From the IMG/VR virus record IMGVR_UViG_3300010371_000002, positions 29,961-93,960 of that record: a DNA stretch of 64,000 bases. One strand, written 5' to 3'. This document shows positions 48,724 through 56,573 of the stretch, in pieces. Positions within the stretch are counted from its first letter, which is position 1, and each line of letters begins with the position of its first letter. The stretch is from a virus. The notes beneath the pieces are model-generated. The model was not told the DNA's origin, searched no databases, and was given only the letters and a program-made list of their open reading frames with translations. The position numbers were made by a program, and so were the translations under genes.

Positions 48724-49577
48724 GTGATGCCCTTATCATCAAATAGGCTCGTCTGTCCTGTCGCTTCATCGGACTGTGGCGGCGCATAATTCATAATCAC
48801 GAGGATCGGCGCGGCTTTGCGGCCCTCCGAGGCGCGGGCCTTGGCACGCGCCTCATCCATCTCAATCAAGCGCATATCGCTATACAGATCGAGTATCGCC
48901 GGATGGTCGTTGACCGTCAGTAGGAAGCGCCCTTGTATGCCGTGCAGCGTCTCTGCGAGCCTCTGATGGTCCTGGAACCCAAAGGCTTCGGCATAGCCGC
49001 ATGTGTCCAAATAAGGCGGGTCGCAAAAGAAAATCGTGTTCGACTGGTCGTAGCGGCTGATCAATTTCTCGAAGTCGGAATGCTCCACGAACACACCGCG
49101 CAGCCGTTCGAATGCGGGCTGGAATTGCTCAAGGCTCTTATTCAGGAATAAATCGCCACGCGATTTATTCCTGAAGCCAAACGACGCGCTTTGGCTTCTG
49201 GAAACGTCCGCGCCGAAGCTCATTTGGATGAGCAAATAGAGCCACACAGCCCGCTCCATTTCGTCGCTGCCGTCCGGCTTTTGCTGCCTCAATTCCATGA
49301 ACATTTCACGGCTATAGAGGTGCTGGTGAACGCGCTCCAAAAGCTCGGCAGGTCGCCATTTCAGCACGCGCCACAGGTTCACGAGGTCGCCATTCGCGTC
49401 GTTGATGACTTCGACGGGATGAGAGGGTTTGCCGAATAGAACCCACGCCGCGCCCGCAAATACTTCGCAATAGCACTCGGCATCGGCAGGCAAGAGCGCG
49501 ATGATTTCAGAGCGCAATTTGCTTTTTCCGCCTACCCACTTAATGGGACTGTCGAGCATCGGTTCAGCGGTATTCAT
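48720..49577 (-). CDS. DNA adenine methyltransferase (D12 class)
   Basis: The product has 285 residues. It has the D12-class FxGxG-region equivalent SPIKWVGGKSKLRSEIIALL and catalytic FFCDPPYLDTCGYAEAF. DPPY is the adenine-N6 active site. It ends with GQTSLFDDKGIT, a plausible sliding-clamp motif. It likely protects phage DNA from restriction or marks its replication, together with the C5 enzyme next to it. The start overlaps the next gene by 4 bp. Confidence 0.88.
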   Translation of the reverse strand: MNTAEPMLDSPIKWVGGKSKLRSEIIALLPADAECYCEVFAGAAWVLFGKPSHPVEVINDANGDLVNLWRVLKWRPAELLERVHQHLYSREMFMELRQQKPDGSDEMERAVWLYLLIQMSFGADVSRSQSASFGFRNKSRGDLFLNKSLEQFQPAFERLRGVFVEHSDFEKLISRYDQSNTIFFCDPPYLDTCGYAEAFGFQDHQRLAETLHGIQGRFLLTVNDHPAILDLYSDMRLIEMDEARAKARASEGRKAAPILVIMNYAPPQSDEATGQTSLFDDKGIT

Positions 49578-50932
49578 GCGGACTCCGATCCGTACAAACC
49601 CTCAGCAATCCGCTGCGCCATCAGGGAGGGAAACCCACCGCCAATAATCGTGCAAGCCAGGTTCGCCCTATCAGGGAATTTGTACCAACCCGGGACCGAC
49701 TGAAATCGCGCCAAGGCACGGACGTTCATTTTCACGACACGCCCGCATTCCAGCCATGCCCGCGCAGGACGCTTCGCGGAGGATGCCGCCAGGGTGAAGA
49801 ACCATTCTTCACCCTGGCGGCATGTCAGCGTTTCCCCATTCCCATTCGCCTGCCCATCAACGATAAAGGCGCGAGGGACATTGGAATTGCCGTTCCCGTT
49901 CGCCAGGACGGTGAGCCGATGTTCACCGTCCTGGCGAACGGGCATTGTGCGCTGATCCTGACCGTGAACGATAAAAGCGCGGTGCGCGATGGTTCCCTTC
50001 CCCTGCGCGGCTGTGATAGTCCCTGCGTGACTATCACAGCCGCGCACATTCGCATCCGTGCCACTCACAAGAAAGGCGGAAGGTGTTGAGGAGGGTCGGC
50101 GCATTACGCCGGTGTCGATCGTGATGGACGGTTGATCATCGAAACGCACCGTCGTTCCACGAGATGCGTTTCGATGATCAACCAGGAAAGCCCGATTGTT
50201 CCGCAAAGCGTTCGTAGCCGCGACGGTAAATGCCGGGTCGATAGCGCGGCTCGCCGCGCTATCGATCATCGTTTTATTCGTATTTCCTCCACCTATGAGG
50301 AAATCACCGAGATCCTGGGGAAGTCGGGCAAGCTGCCACGGGGCGAACTCGCTTTCCGGCAGCGTATCCAGCAGATCTTCGATGGCCTCATACCAGCCAA
50401 CCCATCGAACCGGCGCCGGAAGTGAAGGCACCAGGTCATCCAGACAGGCGCGGAGGATGAGCCTCTCCCGAGTTTGCGGGACTCCAAAATCTGCGCTATT
50501 TAAATGTTGGTAGTGCACGAAATAGCCGCGATCCTCCAGGCACTCCAGGATCATGCGGAACGATTGGAACGTCCGATATCCCCACACGTTCTCCAGGCTG
50601 AATGTCGCGGGACGGATGATATCGATGAAACTGCACACGGCGCGTGCGGCGCTCAGGTCACCTTCGCACTCGCGCCCGTTCGTATTGGCCCGTGATGCGT
50701 TCTTGCAGCTCGGCGAGGCGTGACCGTGATCAATGGGTTCCATGCGCCGCCAGTCGATATCCTCGACTCGGGACGTGAAGCACGGATGGTTAGCGAAGTT
50801 GGCGCGGTAGACGTCCGCAATCGCCGGTTCCATCTCCACCGCCCAGCGCGGTTCCATGCCAGCCGCGATGAAGCCGCAGTCAGCAATCCCGCCGCCCGAG
50901 AAAAGCGTTCCGAATGTCGGTTTGTTGGTCAT
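49574..50932 (-). CDS. C5-cytosine DNA methyltransferase with repeat-filled target domain
   Basis: The product has 452 residues. Motifs in order: SAM-binding LFSGGGIADCGFIAAG, catalytic HASPSCKNAS (PSC instead of the common PPC; the nucleophilic Cys is kept), SLENVWGYR, GVPQTRERL, and C-terminal RALARFQSVPGWYKFP with IIGGGFPS. Between them, where target recognition occurs, are five units of about 35 residues of the form RAF(I/L)V-DGx-(variable)-TxTA. Each unit contains a long perfect inverted repeat in DNA. The enzyme probably methylates cytosine in phage DNA, and the repeat domain may give several specificities. Confidence 0.85.
   Translation of the reverse strand: MTNKPTFGTLFSGGGIADCGFIAAGMEPRWAVEMEPAIADVYRANFANHPCFTSRVEDIDWRRMEPIDHGHASPSCKNASRANTNGRECEGDLSAARAVCSFIDIIRPATFSLENVWGYRTFQSFRMILECLEDRGYFVHYQHLNSADFGVPQTRERLILRACLDDLVPSLPAPVRWVGWYEAIEDLLDTLPESEFAPWQLARLPQDLGDFLIGGGNTNKTMIDSAASRAIDPAFTVAATNALRNNRAFLVDHRNASRGTTVRFDDQPSITIDTGVMRRPSSTPSAFLVSGTDANVRGCDSHAGTITAAQGKGTIAHRAFIVHGQDQRTMPVRQDGEHRLTVLANGNGNSNVPRAFIVDGQANGNGETLTCRQGEEWFFTLAASSAKRPARAWLECGRVVKMNVRALARFQSVPGWYKFPDRANLACTIIGGGFPSLMAQRIAEGLYGSESA
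49783..50265. repeat. Array of five long perfect inverted repeats within the C5 methyltransferase gene
   Basis: IR1: arms 49783-49801 and 49805-49823 (19 bp, 3-nt loop). IR2: 49895-49914 and 49923-49942 (20 bp, 8-nt loop). IR3: 50004-50021 and 50029-50046 (18 bp, 7-nt loop). IR4: 50130-50148 and 50165-50183 (19 bp, 16-nt loop). IR5: 50238-50250 and 50253-50265 (13 bp, 2-nt loop). All arms are exact complements. Centres are 95-132 bp apart, one per protein repeat unit. Confidence 0.93.
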
Positions 50933-50937
50933 TGTCG

Positions 50938-51438
50938 TTAATGGTGGAGATAGGGCCAGAGAGTGAACATCACCCCGATGCCAACTGCTGCCGAAAACAA
51001 GATCGCCGGAAGAGGGTTTCGCCGTTTCACAGTATTTGGGACATGGAATTCCCGGTCGCTCACAATCACGGTCATACGATCTGCCGCCAAATCCACAAAC
51101 GCCGTGCTACGCCCCGGAGGCGGCGGAACAGCCTGCTGCACAGATGAGGTATTGAGACGAGCGGCAACAGGCACGACGCCAAGCGGTGCTGTCAGGGAAT
51201 CGGCCTCGACCTGCCCCTGGTTCACTTTTAATACAGCCTCATCCAATCGCTGTTTGTATGCCAAGGTTTCGGGCCTCACGAGCGCTCCCGCGCCTGGCAT
51301 GTTCCGGTTGGCCTCACGCTCCAACTCGACCGCCGCACGCCATTTCAGGTAGTGAGGACGGACGGCCGGGTGATCGAGCAATCCTGGGTCCACGAGAAAT
51401 CCTCTGACCTGCACACACTCTCTCGTTGTGCCGTTCAA
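50938..51438 (-). CDS. Tail-anchored membrane protein
   Basis: The product has 166 residues: a helical N-terminal half, a Pro-rich linker (QQAVPPPPGRSTAF), a small domain, then one C-terminal hydrophobic segment (LPAILFSAAVGIGVMFTLWP). It should sit in the inner membrane facing the cytosol. It overlaps the next gene by 4 bp. Not recognised. Confidence 0.62.
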   Translation of the reverse strand: MNGTTRECVQVRGFLVDPGLLDHPAVRPHYLKWRAAVELEREANRNMPGAGALVRPETLAYKQRLDEAVLKVNQGQVEADSLTAPLGVVPVAARLNTSSVQQAVPPPPGRSTAFVDLAADRMTVIVSDREFHVPNTVKRRNPLPAILFSAAVGIGVMFTLWPYLHH

Positions 51439-51659
51439 TTCGTGCCTCCCAGTGTGTTCAAAGCAACTACTATGGCGATAAAGCCCAGCAAAAGAAGGAG
51501 CATGTCACGACGCGCGGATGGGCGGCGCGTATTACCTATGGCGCGCTGGATGAACCGCCATGTGGTGATGCGGTCCTCATTGACGGACTGGCGGCAGATT
51601 TCGTCATGGGCTGCCGCGCCTGCTCCGTCACGGATAATCGGATATCGGTTTGCAATCAT
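51435..51659 (-). CDS. Small tail-anchored membrane protein
   Basis: The product has 74 residues from ATG 51659 (ATGA overlap with the stop before). It has a soluble N-terminal part and a C-terminal hydrophobic segment (MLLLLLGFIAIVVALNTLGG), like the neighbour at 50938. The two may form a membrane complex. Confidence 0.6.
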   Translation of the reverse strand: MIANRYPIIRDGAGAAAHDEICRQSVNEDRITTWRFIQRAIGNTRRPSARRDMLLLLLGFIAIVVALNTLGGTN

Positions 51660-51958
51660 TGGCTTGCTCCCTGCCGCGCCCTGACCACTTCTGCCGCGCT
51701 TGCAATATCGTTGCTGTTGATCAGCTTCATGGCCATGGCGTAACCATCCGAAAATGCCTGCGCCCATTGGGTCTGATCATCGTTCAGCGGCATTTTATCC
51801 ACGGTCGAGACATAGCCGCCACCGAGGAAGCTATAGAACGTCTCGCACTCGATGCCGAATGCCTGCTTGAAAGCCGCTGTGAACGCGTCTGAGTAGGCGT
51901 CATTCACGCGCTTTGCGATGCTCTCAGCAGTACGCGCCTCTGCTGCTGTGGTTTTCAT
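51656..51958 (-). CDS. Helical hypothetical protein
   Basis: The product has 100 residues (MKTTAAEARTAESIAKRVND), strongly helical, with a small beta part in the middle (GYVSTVDKMPLNDDQ). It overlaps the annealing-like gene upstream by 4 bp. Not recognised. Confidence 0.6.
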   Translation of the reverse strand: MKTTAAEARTAESIAKRVNDAYSDAFTAAFKQAFGIECETFYSFLGGGYVSTVDKMPLNDDQTQWAQAFSDGYAMAMKLINSNDIASAAEVVRARQGASQ

Positions 51959-52686
51959 TGACCTACTCCATCCGTAAACTGCTTGAGATGCGCGAGATAG
52001 GAGCGCAAATCGGTTTCGTCCATGGTGTCGAGATTAGGTGGCGCGTTCTTCGTCTTCACCCAATCGGATTTCGCCCGGTTGCGGGCCTGAACAGGCATAG
52101 CCGCCTCAAACGCCTTCACGGAATCGAATAGCCCCGTCGCGTCATCGTCACCGCTGGCCTGAACATTGGCCTTATCGCGCACTGCCGCCCCGAATGGCGT
52201 TTGATCCTGTCGCGTGGGCTGCTGAGACTGCGGGGATGTCTGCGGCCTTCCCTGCTGTGCTTGTTGCCGAGGAGCTTGTCCGCGCTGTTGTTGCTGGCGC
52301 GGCGTGTCGGCAAACCGCGCTCCTTCCTCAATCTCAGGGGCGAATTGCGTGCCGTAGCCGCACATCGCGAGGGCGCGCCCCACACTGCCCGTCTCGGCCT
52401 TCTCAATCCAATCCGGGAACCCCCGTACATCCTCGTATTTCGTGCCGGTAGAGATCAGCTTGCCGTCGGCGTCGTAGATCTTCGCTCGGAAGCAAGCTGC
52501 CTGCTTATCGGGGTCAATGAAAAGCGATTCCGTCTCAATCCCCCAATCGGGATGGTCCTGCCGAAACCAGATCAGCCGAGCCGATACAGGCAGGTATTGG
52601 CGGCCGCCTTGGACCTTGATAAGGTACGGCTTCGGGTCGAAAGGCCTTTTGTTCGTCTCTTCACACATAGTCAAATCTCTCGTCAC
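51955..52686 (-). CDS. Single-strand annealing (Sak/Rad52-like) protein candidate
   Basis: The product has up to 243 residues; GTG 52686 and ATG 52668 are both possible. The first ~110 (YLPVSARLIWFRQDHPDWGI, then FRAKIYDADGKLISTGTKYE and EKAETGSVGRALAMCGYGTQ) match phage recombination proteins related to Rad52/Sak. A Gln/Pro-rich linker (RQQQQRGQAPRQQAQQGR) leads to a small C-terminal domain, as in single-strand-binding partners. It lies beside the Gam-like gene, forming a recombination set. Confidence 0.6.
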   Translation of the reverse strand: MTRDLTMCEETNKRPFDPKPYLIKVQGGRQYLPVSARLIWFRQDHPDWGIETESLFIDPDKQAACFRAKIYDADGKLISTGTKYEDVRGFPDWIEKAETGSVGRALAMCGYGTQFAPEIEEGARFADTPRQQQQRGQAPRQQAQQGRPQTSPQSQQPTRQDQTPFGAAVRDKANVQASGDDDATGLFDSVKAFEAAMPVQARNRAKSDWVKTKNAPPNLDTMDETDLRSYLAHLKQFTDGVGQ

Positions 52687-52689
52687 CGG

Positions 52690-52917
52690 CTATCCTGCCG
52701 GGATCAAAACATAATGAGTGACGGGCATTCCAGTCAGATCATTAAGCGCATCACGCAGTGTCACACCCTCTGAGAACTTCTCTGGTTCATCCTGGAAACA
52801 AACCCTCACCGTGCCGCGCGGCGTCTGTTCCATGGCGACTTCCAGCCACGGAATCGCATCGCTCACCAGATAATGCCGCGAACAGCAATGACCGCTGAAA
52901 TGGGATGTCTCGGTCAT
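52690..52917 (-). CDS. Hypothetical protein
   Basis: The product has 75 residues from ATG 52917 (ATGA overlap). Contains SGHCCSRHYLVSDA and a small beta-rich half. Unknown. Confidence 0.55.
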   Translation of the reverse strand: MTETSHFSGHCCSRHYLVSDAIPWLEVAMEQTPRGTVRVCFQDEPEKFSEGVTLRDALNDLTGMPVTHYVLIPAG

Positions 52918-53099
52918 TTCTTCACCGTGAGTAGTGAACACCAGATCGGGGATTTCAGCGGGATATACCGCATGGACCCGTCCGGCCCCTGGATGTAGAC
53001 ATAAGCATCGTCTTTCACCGCCTTGAAGCCGGGAAGGGCCGGGACATCGGTGATGTTGGGCAACGCGGCCAACACGTCAATCTGTGTTTTCTTTTTCAC
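52914..53099 (-). CDS. Small hypothetical protein (GTG start)
   Basis: The product has 61 residues starting at GTG 53099, which overlaps the Gam-like stop (GTGA). It begins with a basic patch (MKKKTQIDVLAALPNI) and ends in TVKK. The longer frame to 53258 is only antisense-like filler over the Gam-like gene. Confidence 0.6.
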   Translation of the reverse strand: MKKKTQIDVLAALPNITDVPALPGFKAVKDDAYVYIQGPDGSMRYIPLKSPIWCSLLTVKK

Positions 53100-53806
53100 G
53101 ATTTGGCCCTCTTGATGCCGGTTTTGATGGTGAACGTGCGGCTCGGTTCCGATACCTCGAAGATATCGCGCGGCAACTGGTCGATCATCTCCTTGAGCGG
53201 CGTCACCACAAGCCGAGGCGTCTTTATAACGGCCTCGGGACAATGCCCCTCGGCCCATTCGATGCCTGCCGTCTGGTCCTTCGCGCTCACCGCACCACCG
53301 GGATTGTTTCGGAAGCTCAGTTCCCCATAGGTGAGGGTCAGGGTTTTGGCCTTTCCACCAGCAAGCTCACTATCCGCGAATGCTTCCAGTTCAGCGGAGA
53401 AACGCGTGGTCGCCCAGGTTCGGCGGCTCTCAATCCGCTTACGCCGCCGCTCGAAGTTCTCACGGATTGCCGCTTCTTCCATGTCCAGGGCGGCGAGGTC
53501 CGCCTCGGCGGAAAGAATCTTCGCGAGAACCCAGTCGGCACTGGCGCGGTCCGTGACGCGGAATGGGTTGGCAGACCGGATGCTGTCCACATGGTCCAGG
53601 CATTCGCCGGTTTCGGCATCCACCACGTAGCCCGAATCCGTGACCGTGAGACTGCCGCCGCCCGCGATGAACTCTTCATATTCTTCGAGCGTCCAGGCGG
53701 TCGGGACGTTGTGCTCCCGGCGGAACGGGCCTTCGTCCGTGATCGTCTGGCGCATTGTCTGCGCGTCCGGGTTGACTTCGTTCGGATTGGCTGATAGAAT
53801 GGTCAT
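53096..53806 (-). CDS. gam: Mu Gam-like host-nuclease inhibitor candidate
   Basis: The product has 236 residues. The second half has a long coiled helix (EADLAALDMEEAAIRENFER) followed by TLTLTYGELSFRNNPGGAVS and GIEWAEGHCPEAVIKTP, the pattern of Mu Gam-type proteins that bind DNA ends and block host exonucleases. The N-terminal ~90 residues are an extra domain. Grouped with the annealing-protein gene. Confidence 0.65.
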   Translation of the reverse strand: MTILSANPNEVNPDAQTMRQTITDEGPFRREHNVPTAWTLEEYEEFIAGGGSLTVTDSGYVVDAETGECLDHVDSIRSANPFRVTDRASADWVLAKILSAEADLAALDMEEAAIRENFERRRKRIESRRTWATTRFSAELEAFADSELAGGKAKTLTLTYGELSFRNNPGGAVSAKDQTAGIEWAEGHCPEAVIKTPRLVVTPLKEMIDQLPRDIFEVSEPSRTFTIKTGIKRAKS

Positions 53807-53855
53807 GACTTTGTAATTCCGGCTCAGGTTGTTTGCAGCAATCCTGAGCCTATTT

Positions 53856-54149
53856 TTATGCGTTCACGGTCTGTTTGCGGAGTGGCTCGATAGCCGCTGC
53901 GGCCGCACCATCCCCGTTGTCCCGGTCATAGAGGCGAGGGTCAAAGGTATCACCATCAAGGCTGACCTTCATCACTCGTCCTTTCAAGTAGTCGAAATAA
54001 TCCCCGTCCTTCAAAATCTCTTCGGCTTGTTCGGCCGTCATCGGTTCAGGGGTGAAGTGCAGGAACCCAAGCCCGAGCGGGCGCGAGTTGTTATAAAGAG
54101 CGGCGAGTACTTCAGATTTTTTAAGTCCGCTGATGTCGATATCCGTCAC
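53856..54149 (-). CDS. Hypothetical protein
   Basis: The product has 97 residues (MTDIDISGLKKSEVLAALYN) with FLHFTPEPMTAEQAEEILKD and a small beta end. A domain of this type is common in phage early regions without known role. Ala-rich tail. Confidence 0.62.
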   Translation of the reverse strand: MTDIDISGLKKSEVLAALYNNSRPLGLGFLHFTPEPMTAEQAEEILKDGDYFDYLKGRVMKVSLDGDTFDPRLYDRDNGDGAAAAAIEPLRKQTVNA

Positions 54150-54464
54150 GACGAATTCCTCTTGTTTGGTAAAGACCCGCTCCCGAAGGTCCGATCAGAG
54201 CGGGCCGAAGGTTTCCTCGTTTACAGCGCGTCCGCGTCGTGTATAGCGGCCATCATCCAAAGGCCGCGCATATAAGCCTCCCTGCTCTTGGCACAATCGT
54301 AAGCCGAAGATACGGCCTTTTTAATCCACATTCTCTTAAGCGACACGAGCCGCGTTAATCATCGTTTACAGCGCTTCCGCGATTTCCTTACTTCATGCCT
54401 GCCTCCTCTCTGCCGCCCGTATCGGGTCTATGGCGTGTGATGCAACCAGGATTAGCGGGCTTAA
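54150..54464. other. Gap with 20-bp near-repeat, hairpins and a possible 36-aa ORF
   Basis: TCGTTTACAGCGC occurs at 54217-54229 and 54362-54374; over 20 bp the copies differ at one base. GCGGCC/GGCCGC (54246-54267) forms a hairpin. A minus-strand frame, ATG 54331 to TAA 54221, could encode 36 residues (MWIKKAVSSAYDCAKSREAY and more), with weak support. The direct repeat covers its stop codon. Confidence 0.45.
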
Positions 54465-54764
54465 TTAGTAGGAGCTGTCAGTCCCCAAATCTTCCTGCCT
54501 GCGCAGATAATCGCGATACCGCTCACAGTAAGGGCAGTCCTCGATCAGCGTCATCGGACAATCGCAGTTCAGTCCGAATTCATGTTCGACCGGCTTCTGG
54601 CACGAGTCGCGTCCCATGATTTTGCCGGTATTGCCGCAAGCGTCACAGAATCGGTTCGGATTCTTGAAGCATCGCTGCTCGTGGAGGGTGATAGTCCATT
54701 TCGTCCCGGTCCGCTTGCAGAAATCGCACCGGAATCGCGGCTTGGTTTTGACCTCTCGCATCAA
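54465..54764 (-). CDS. Zinc-finger protein
   Basis: The product has 99 residues with RCDFCKRTGTKW, RFCDACGNTG, NCDCPMTLIEDCPYCERY: three paired-Cys units, at least two zinc sites. Basic overall. Probably nucleic-acid binding. Confidence 0.65.
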   Translation of the reverse strand: MMREVKTKPRFRCDFCKRTGTKWTITLHEQRCFKNPNRFCDACGNTGKIMGRDSCQKPVEHEFGLNCDCPMTLIEDCPYCERYRDYLRRQEDLGTDSSY

Positions 54765-54771
54765 ACTCTCC

Positions 54772-55035
54772 CTACGGCATCAAATCCGCGAACTCAGGCG
54801 TTCCAACCGGGATGAACCCATATTCACAAGCCGCCTTGGGATCACTGACCCGGCCGCTCTTGCTGCCCCCAATGAACTCCACATCGTCCTCGCGGTAGTC
54901 CCGCCTCTGACGAACCATATCGGCATCGCATTCCAGATCGGCGGGGCCGTACAGCCCATGAAGCCACAACACCCACACCGCCTCGTTCTCGGACTGCGAG
55001 AGTTCGGGAAACTGCCGGATTTGAGGAACACTCAT
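54772..55035 (-). CDS. Hypothetical protein
   Basis: The product has 87 residues (MSVPQIRQFPELSQSENEAV), Trp-rich in the first half, acidic. Its start overlaps the stop at 55035 by one base. Unknown. Confidence 0.58.
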   Translation of the reverse strand: MSVPQIRQFPELSQSENEAVWVLWLHGLYGPADLECDADMVRQRRDYREDDVEFIGGSKSGRVSDPKAACEYGFIPVGTPEFADLMP

Positions 55036-55247
55036 CAGCGTCCCTCCACGGAACGCAGGTAAGCCTCCCAGGGCTCCTCCCCGCGCCGAAAATTCACCAA
55101 ATCCCGCGCCATCTCAAGCAAGCAATCCCCAAACTGCTTTTGAGCAGACTTATTGAGCGCAGCGGCTTCCGTGACCGTATGGGGGTGCGAACTGCACACG
55201 TGATGTCCCGTCAAAGGCAGGTCAATATTGGCGAATTGTGTTTTCAT
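55035..55247 (-). CDS. Hypothetical protein
   Basis: The product has 70 residues (MKTQFANIDLPLTGHHVCSS), with a helical C-terminal half. Coupled to both neighbours by overlaps. Unknown. Confidence 0.58.
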   Translation of the reverse strand: MKTQFANIDLPLTGHHVCSSHPHTVTEAAALNKSAQKQFGDCLLEMARDLVNFRRGEEPWEAYLRSVEGR

Positions 55248-55681
55248 CGGACGCCGGACCTTTCGAGGAGGCGCAGAACGATGCGTTGCCGCTCAAGTTC
55301 CGCAGGTAACAGAACATCCACCCGCCAGTTGAAGACATCCCGGTTATAGAGCCTGATGGCCTCCTCGGCCTTATCACGAGATTCAGTGGTGAAAATGTCG
55401 TGCTCGCCGCTGGGTTGCAGGATCGCCCGCCATGACCCCGTATCAACCCGCCGTATCCCGTAATAGGCCGCTACCTCACGGACATGAGGAGGGGTAAAGA
55501 CTTTCACACCTGTGGTCCGTGTCTCTGACGGAATGATCGTGTCAAAGATGCGTGCCGGGTCAGGTTGCGAGAAAACAGACACCCCTGTATCCTCTATGCG
55601 TGCGGTATCACGGTCAACGGGAGGGTTTGTGGGACGCCGGAACAGCCATCCACGCCAGGATGTCAGACCATGCCAGTTCAT
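55244..55681 (-). CDS. Hypothetical protein
   Basis: The product has 145 residues. Basic, Trp-rich start (MNWHGLTSWRGWLFRRPTNP), then a compact alpha/beta part (HVREVAAYYGIRRVDTGSWR). No known motif. Confidence 0.58.
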   Translation of the reverse strand: MNWHGLTSWRGWLFRRPTNPPVDRDTARIEDTGVSVFSQPDPARIFDTIIPSETRTTGVKVFTPPHVREVAAYYGIRRVDTGSWRAILQPSGEHDIFTTESRDKAEEAIRLYNRDVFNWRVDVLLPAELERQRIVLRLLERSGVR

Positions 55682-56070
55682 GACGCCACCCCGTATTCCG
55701 GCCGCTGGGCCAGATGCTGTTCAATGGCGCTCGTCCTGATTTCGCGCCCATCCAGGTACACCGTGTGGCAGCCTCGCGCAATCAGATCCGCAACACTCGT
55801 TTGTGTAAGGGTCGTATCACGCAGGGCGCGGCCATGTTTACGCCTGAATCCCTCGGCCTTGAGGGTGGATGAGGACACCAGGGCGAACCCATAGCCGCCC
55901 ACGGTCACGCTTCCTTTTGATGCATCGCCGTATTCGGCTCGGGTGCGCCAGTTGGCGATCTTGTTGCCCTGAGTGAAGATGAACAGGACCGGGCCGGTCG
56001 CGGTCGCCGGGTCGAACGGCGGGATGACGCGCGGCGCGGGTTTCCGGTAAATGTCTGCGGTGAGGACCAT
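55678..56070 (-). CDS. Hypothetical protein
   Basis: The product has 130 residues from ATG 56070 (GGAGG eight nt upstream; TAATG overlap with the tiny gene before it). Beta-rich with a basic helix (EGFRRKHGRALRDTTLTQTS). Unknown. Confidence 0.6.
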   Translation of the reverse strand: MVLTADIYRKPAPRVIPPFDPATATGPVLFIFTQGNKIANWRTRAEYGDASKGSVTVGGYGFALVSSSTLKAEGFRRKHGRALRDTTLTQTSVADLIARGCHTVYLDGREIRTSAIEQHLAQRPEYGVAS

Positions 56071-56174
56071 TAGAAAGTCCTCCGGGTGCGAAGAACACGG
56101 CGAATACCGAGTTCCTTCGCGATCTGGATCGTCACCAGACATCCGGTGAGCGCGGTAACGACATGTTCAAGCAC
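56070..56174 (-). CDS. Very short coupled ORF (34 aa)
   Basis: GTG 56174 follows GGAG at a good distance, and its TAA overlaps the next ATG. The peptide (VLEHVVTALTGCLVTIQIAK, then a basic end) is amphipathic. It may be a translational leader for the gene at 55678 or a small membrane-active peptide. The 10-mer GGAGATTACC occurs twice (56185-56176 and 56215-56206) in its leader. Confidence 0.5.
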   Translation of the reverse strand: MLEHVVTALTGCLVTIQIAKELGIRRVLRTRRTF

Positions 56175-56255
56175 GGTAATCTCCTTTAGAGGGTATAATG
56201 GAGAGGTAATCTCCACGGCCCGTCCTGTTCACAGCAGGCGGGCCAAAATTGTTTG

Positions 56256-56495
56256 TCAGTCGGCTTGTCGCTCGGCGAACTCATCGCCCTCCTGGCGCAG
56301 CTTCCGCAAAAAGTCCCGCAGCTCGGGACTGCCCTTGGCGCGAGTATCGACAAAAACGATCTCGGCCTGAGCGGCCCGCTCCGTTCGCACTGATTCCACA
56401 GCCACTCCGTCGATCTCCACCGGGACCCGGCATATCGCGGCGCCGCCGTGGTCGAAGACCGCATATTTCACTGTTTGGTAACGTGTCGGTTCCAT
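56256..56495 (-). CDS. First early minus-strand gene, hypothetical
   Basis: The product has 79 residues (MEPTRYQTVKYAVFDHGGAA), alpha/beta with a charged C-terminus. It is the first gene of the minus-strand early operon after the promoter at 56541-56569, so it should be switched on when the repressor is removed. Unknown role. Confidence 0.62.
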   Translation of the reverse strand: MEPTRYQTVKYAVFDHGGAAICRVPVEIDGVAVESVRTERAAQAEIVFVDTRAKGSPELRDFLRKLRQEGDEFAERQAD

Positions 56496-56540
56496 GGTTG
56501 CTCACTTTCGAGAATCATCTATCAACGAACTGACATCGTT

Positions 56541-56569
56541 ATGTTACCACAAGTTGCGCGTTAGCGCAA
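56541..56569 (-). promoter_or_regulatory. Early promoter with dyad operator O1 over its -35
   Basis: On the minus strand, -35 TTGCGC (56569-56564) and -10 TAACAT (56546-56541) are 17 bp apart. The -35 is one arm of the perfect dyad TTGCGC-GTTA-GCGCAA (56554-56569). A repressor bound there would block the early operon. Confidence 0.65.
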
Positions 56570-56573
56570 TGCG

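Noticed and set aside
49783-50265. CRISPR array as an explanation for the spaced repeats
   Set aside because: The units are inverted repeats with differing sequence inside an open coding frame, not identical direct repeats with spacers.
54465-54530. Stop-codon read-through of the zinc-finger gene into a further frame
   Set aside because: The frame after the TAA is open for only about 23 codons and no read-through context was seen.
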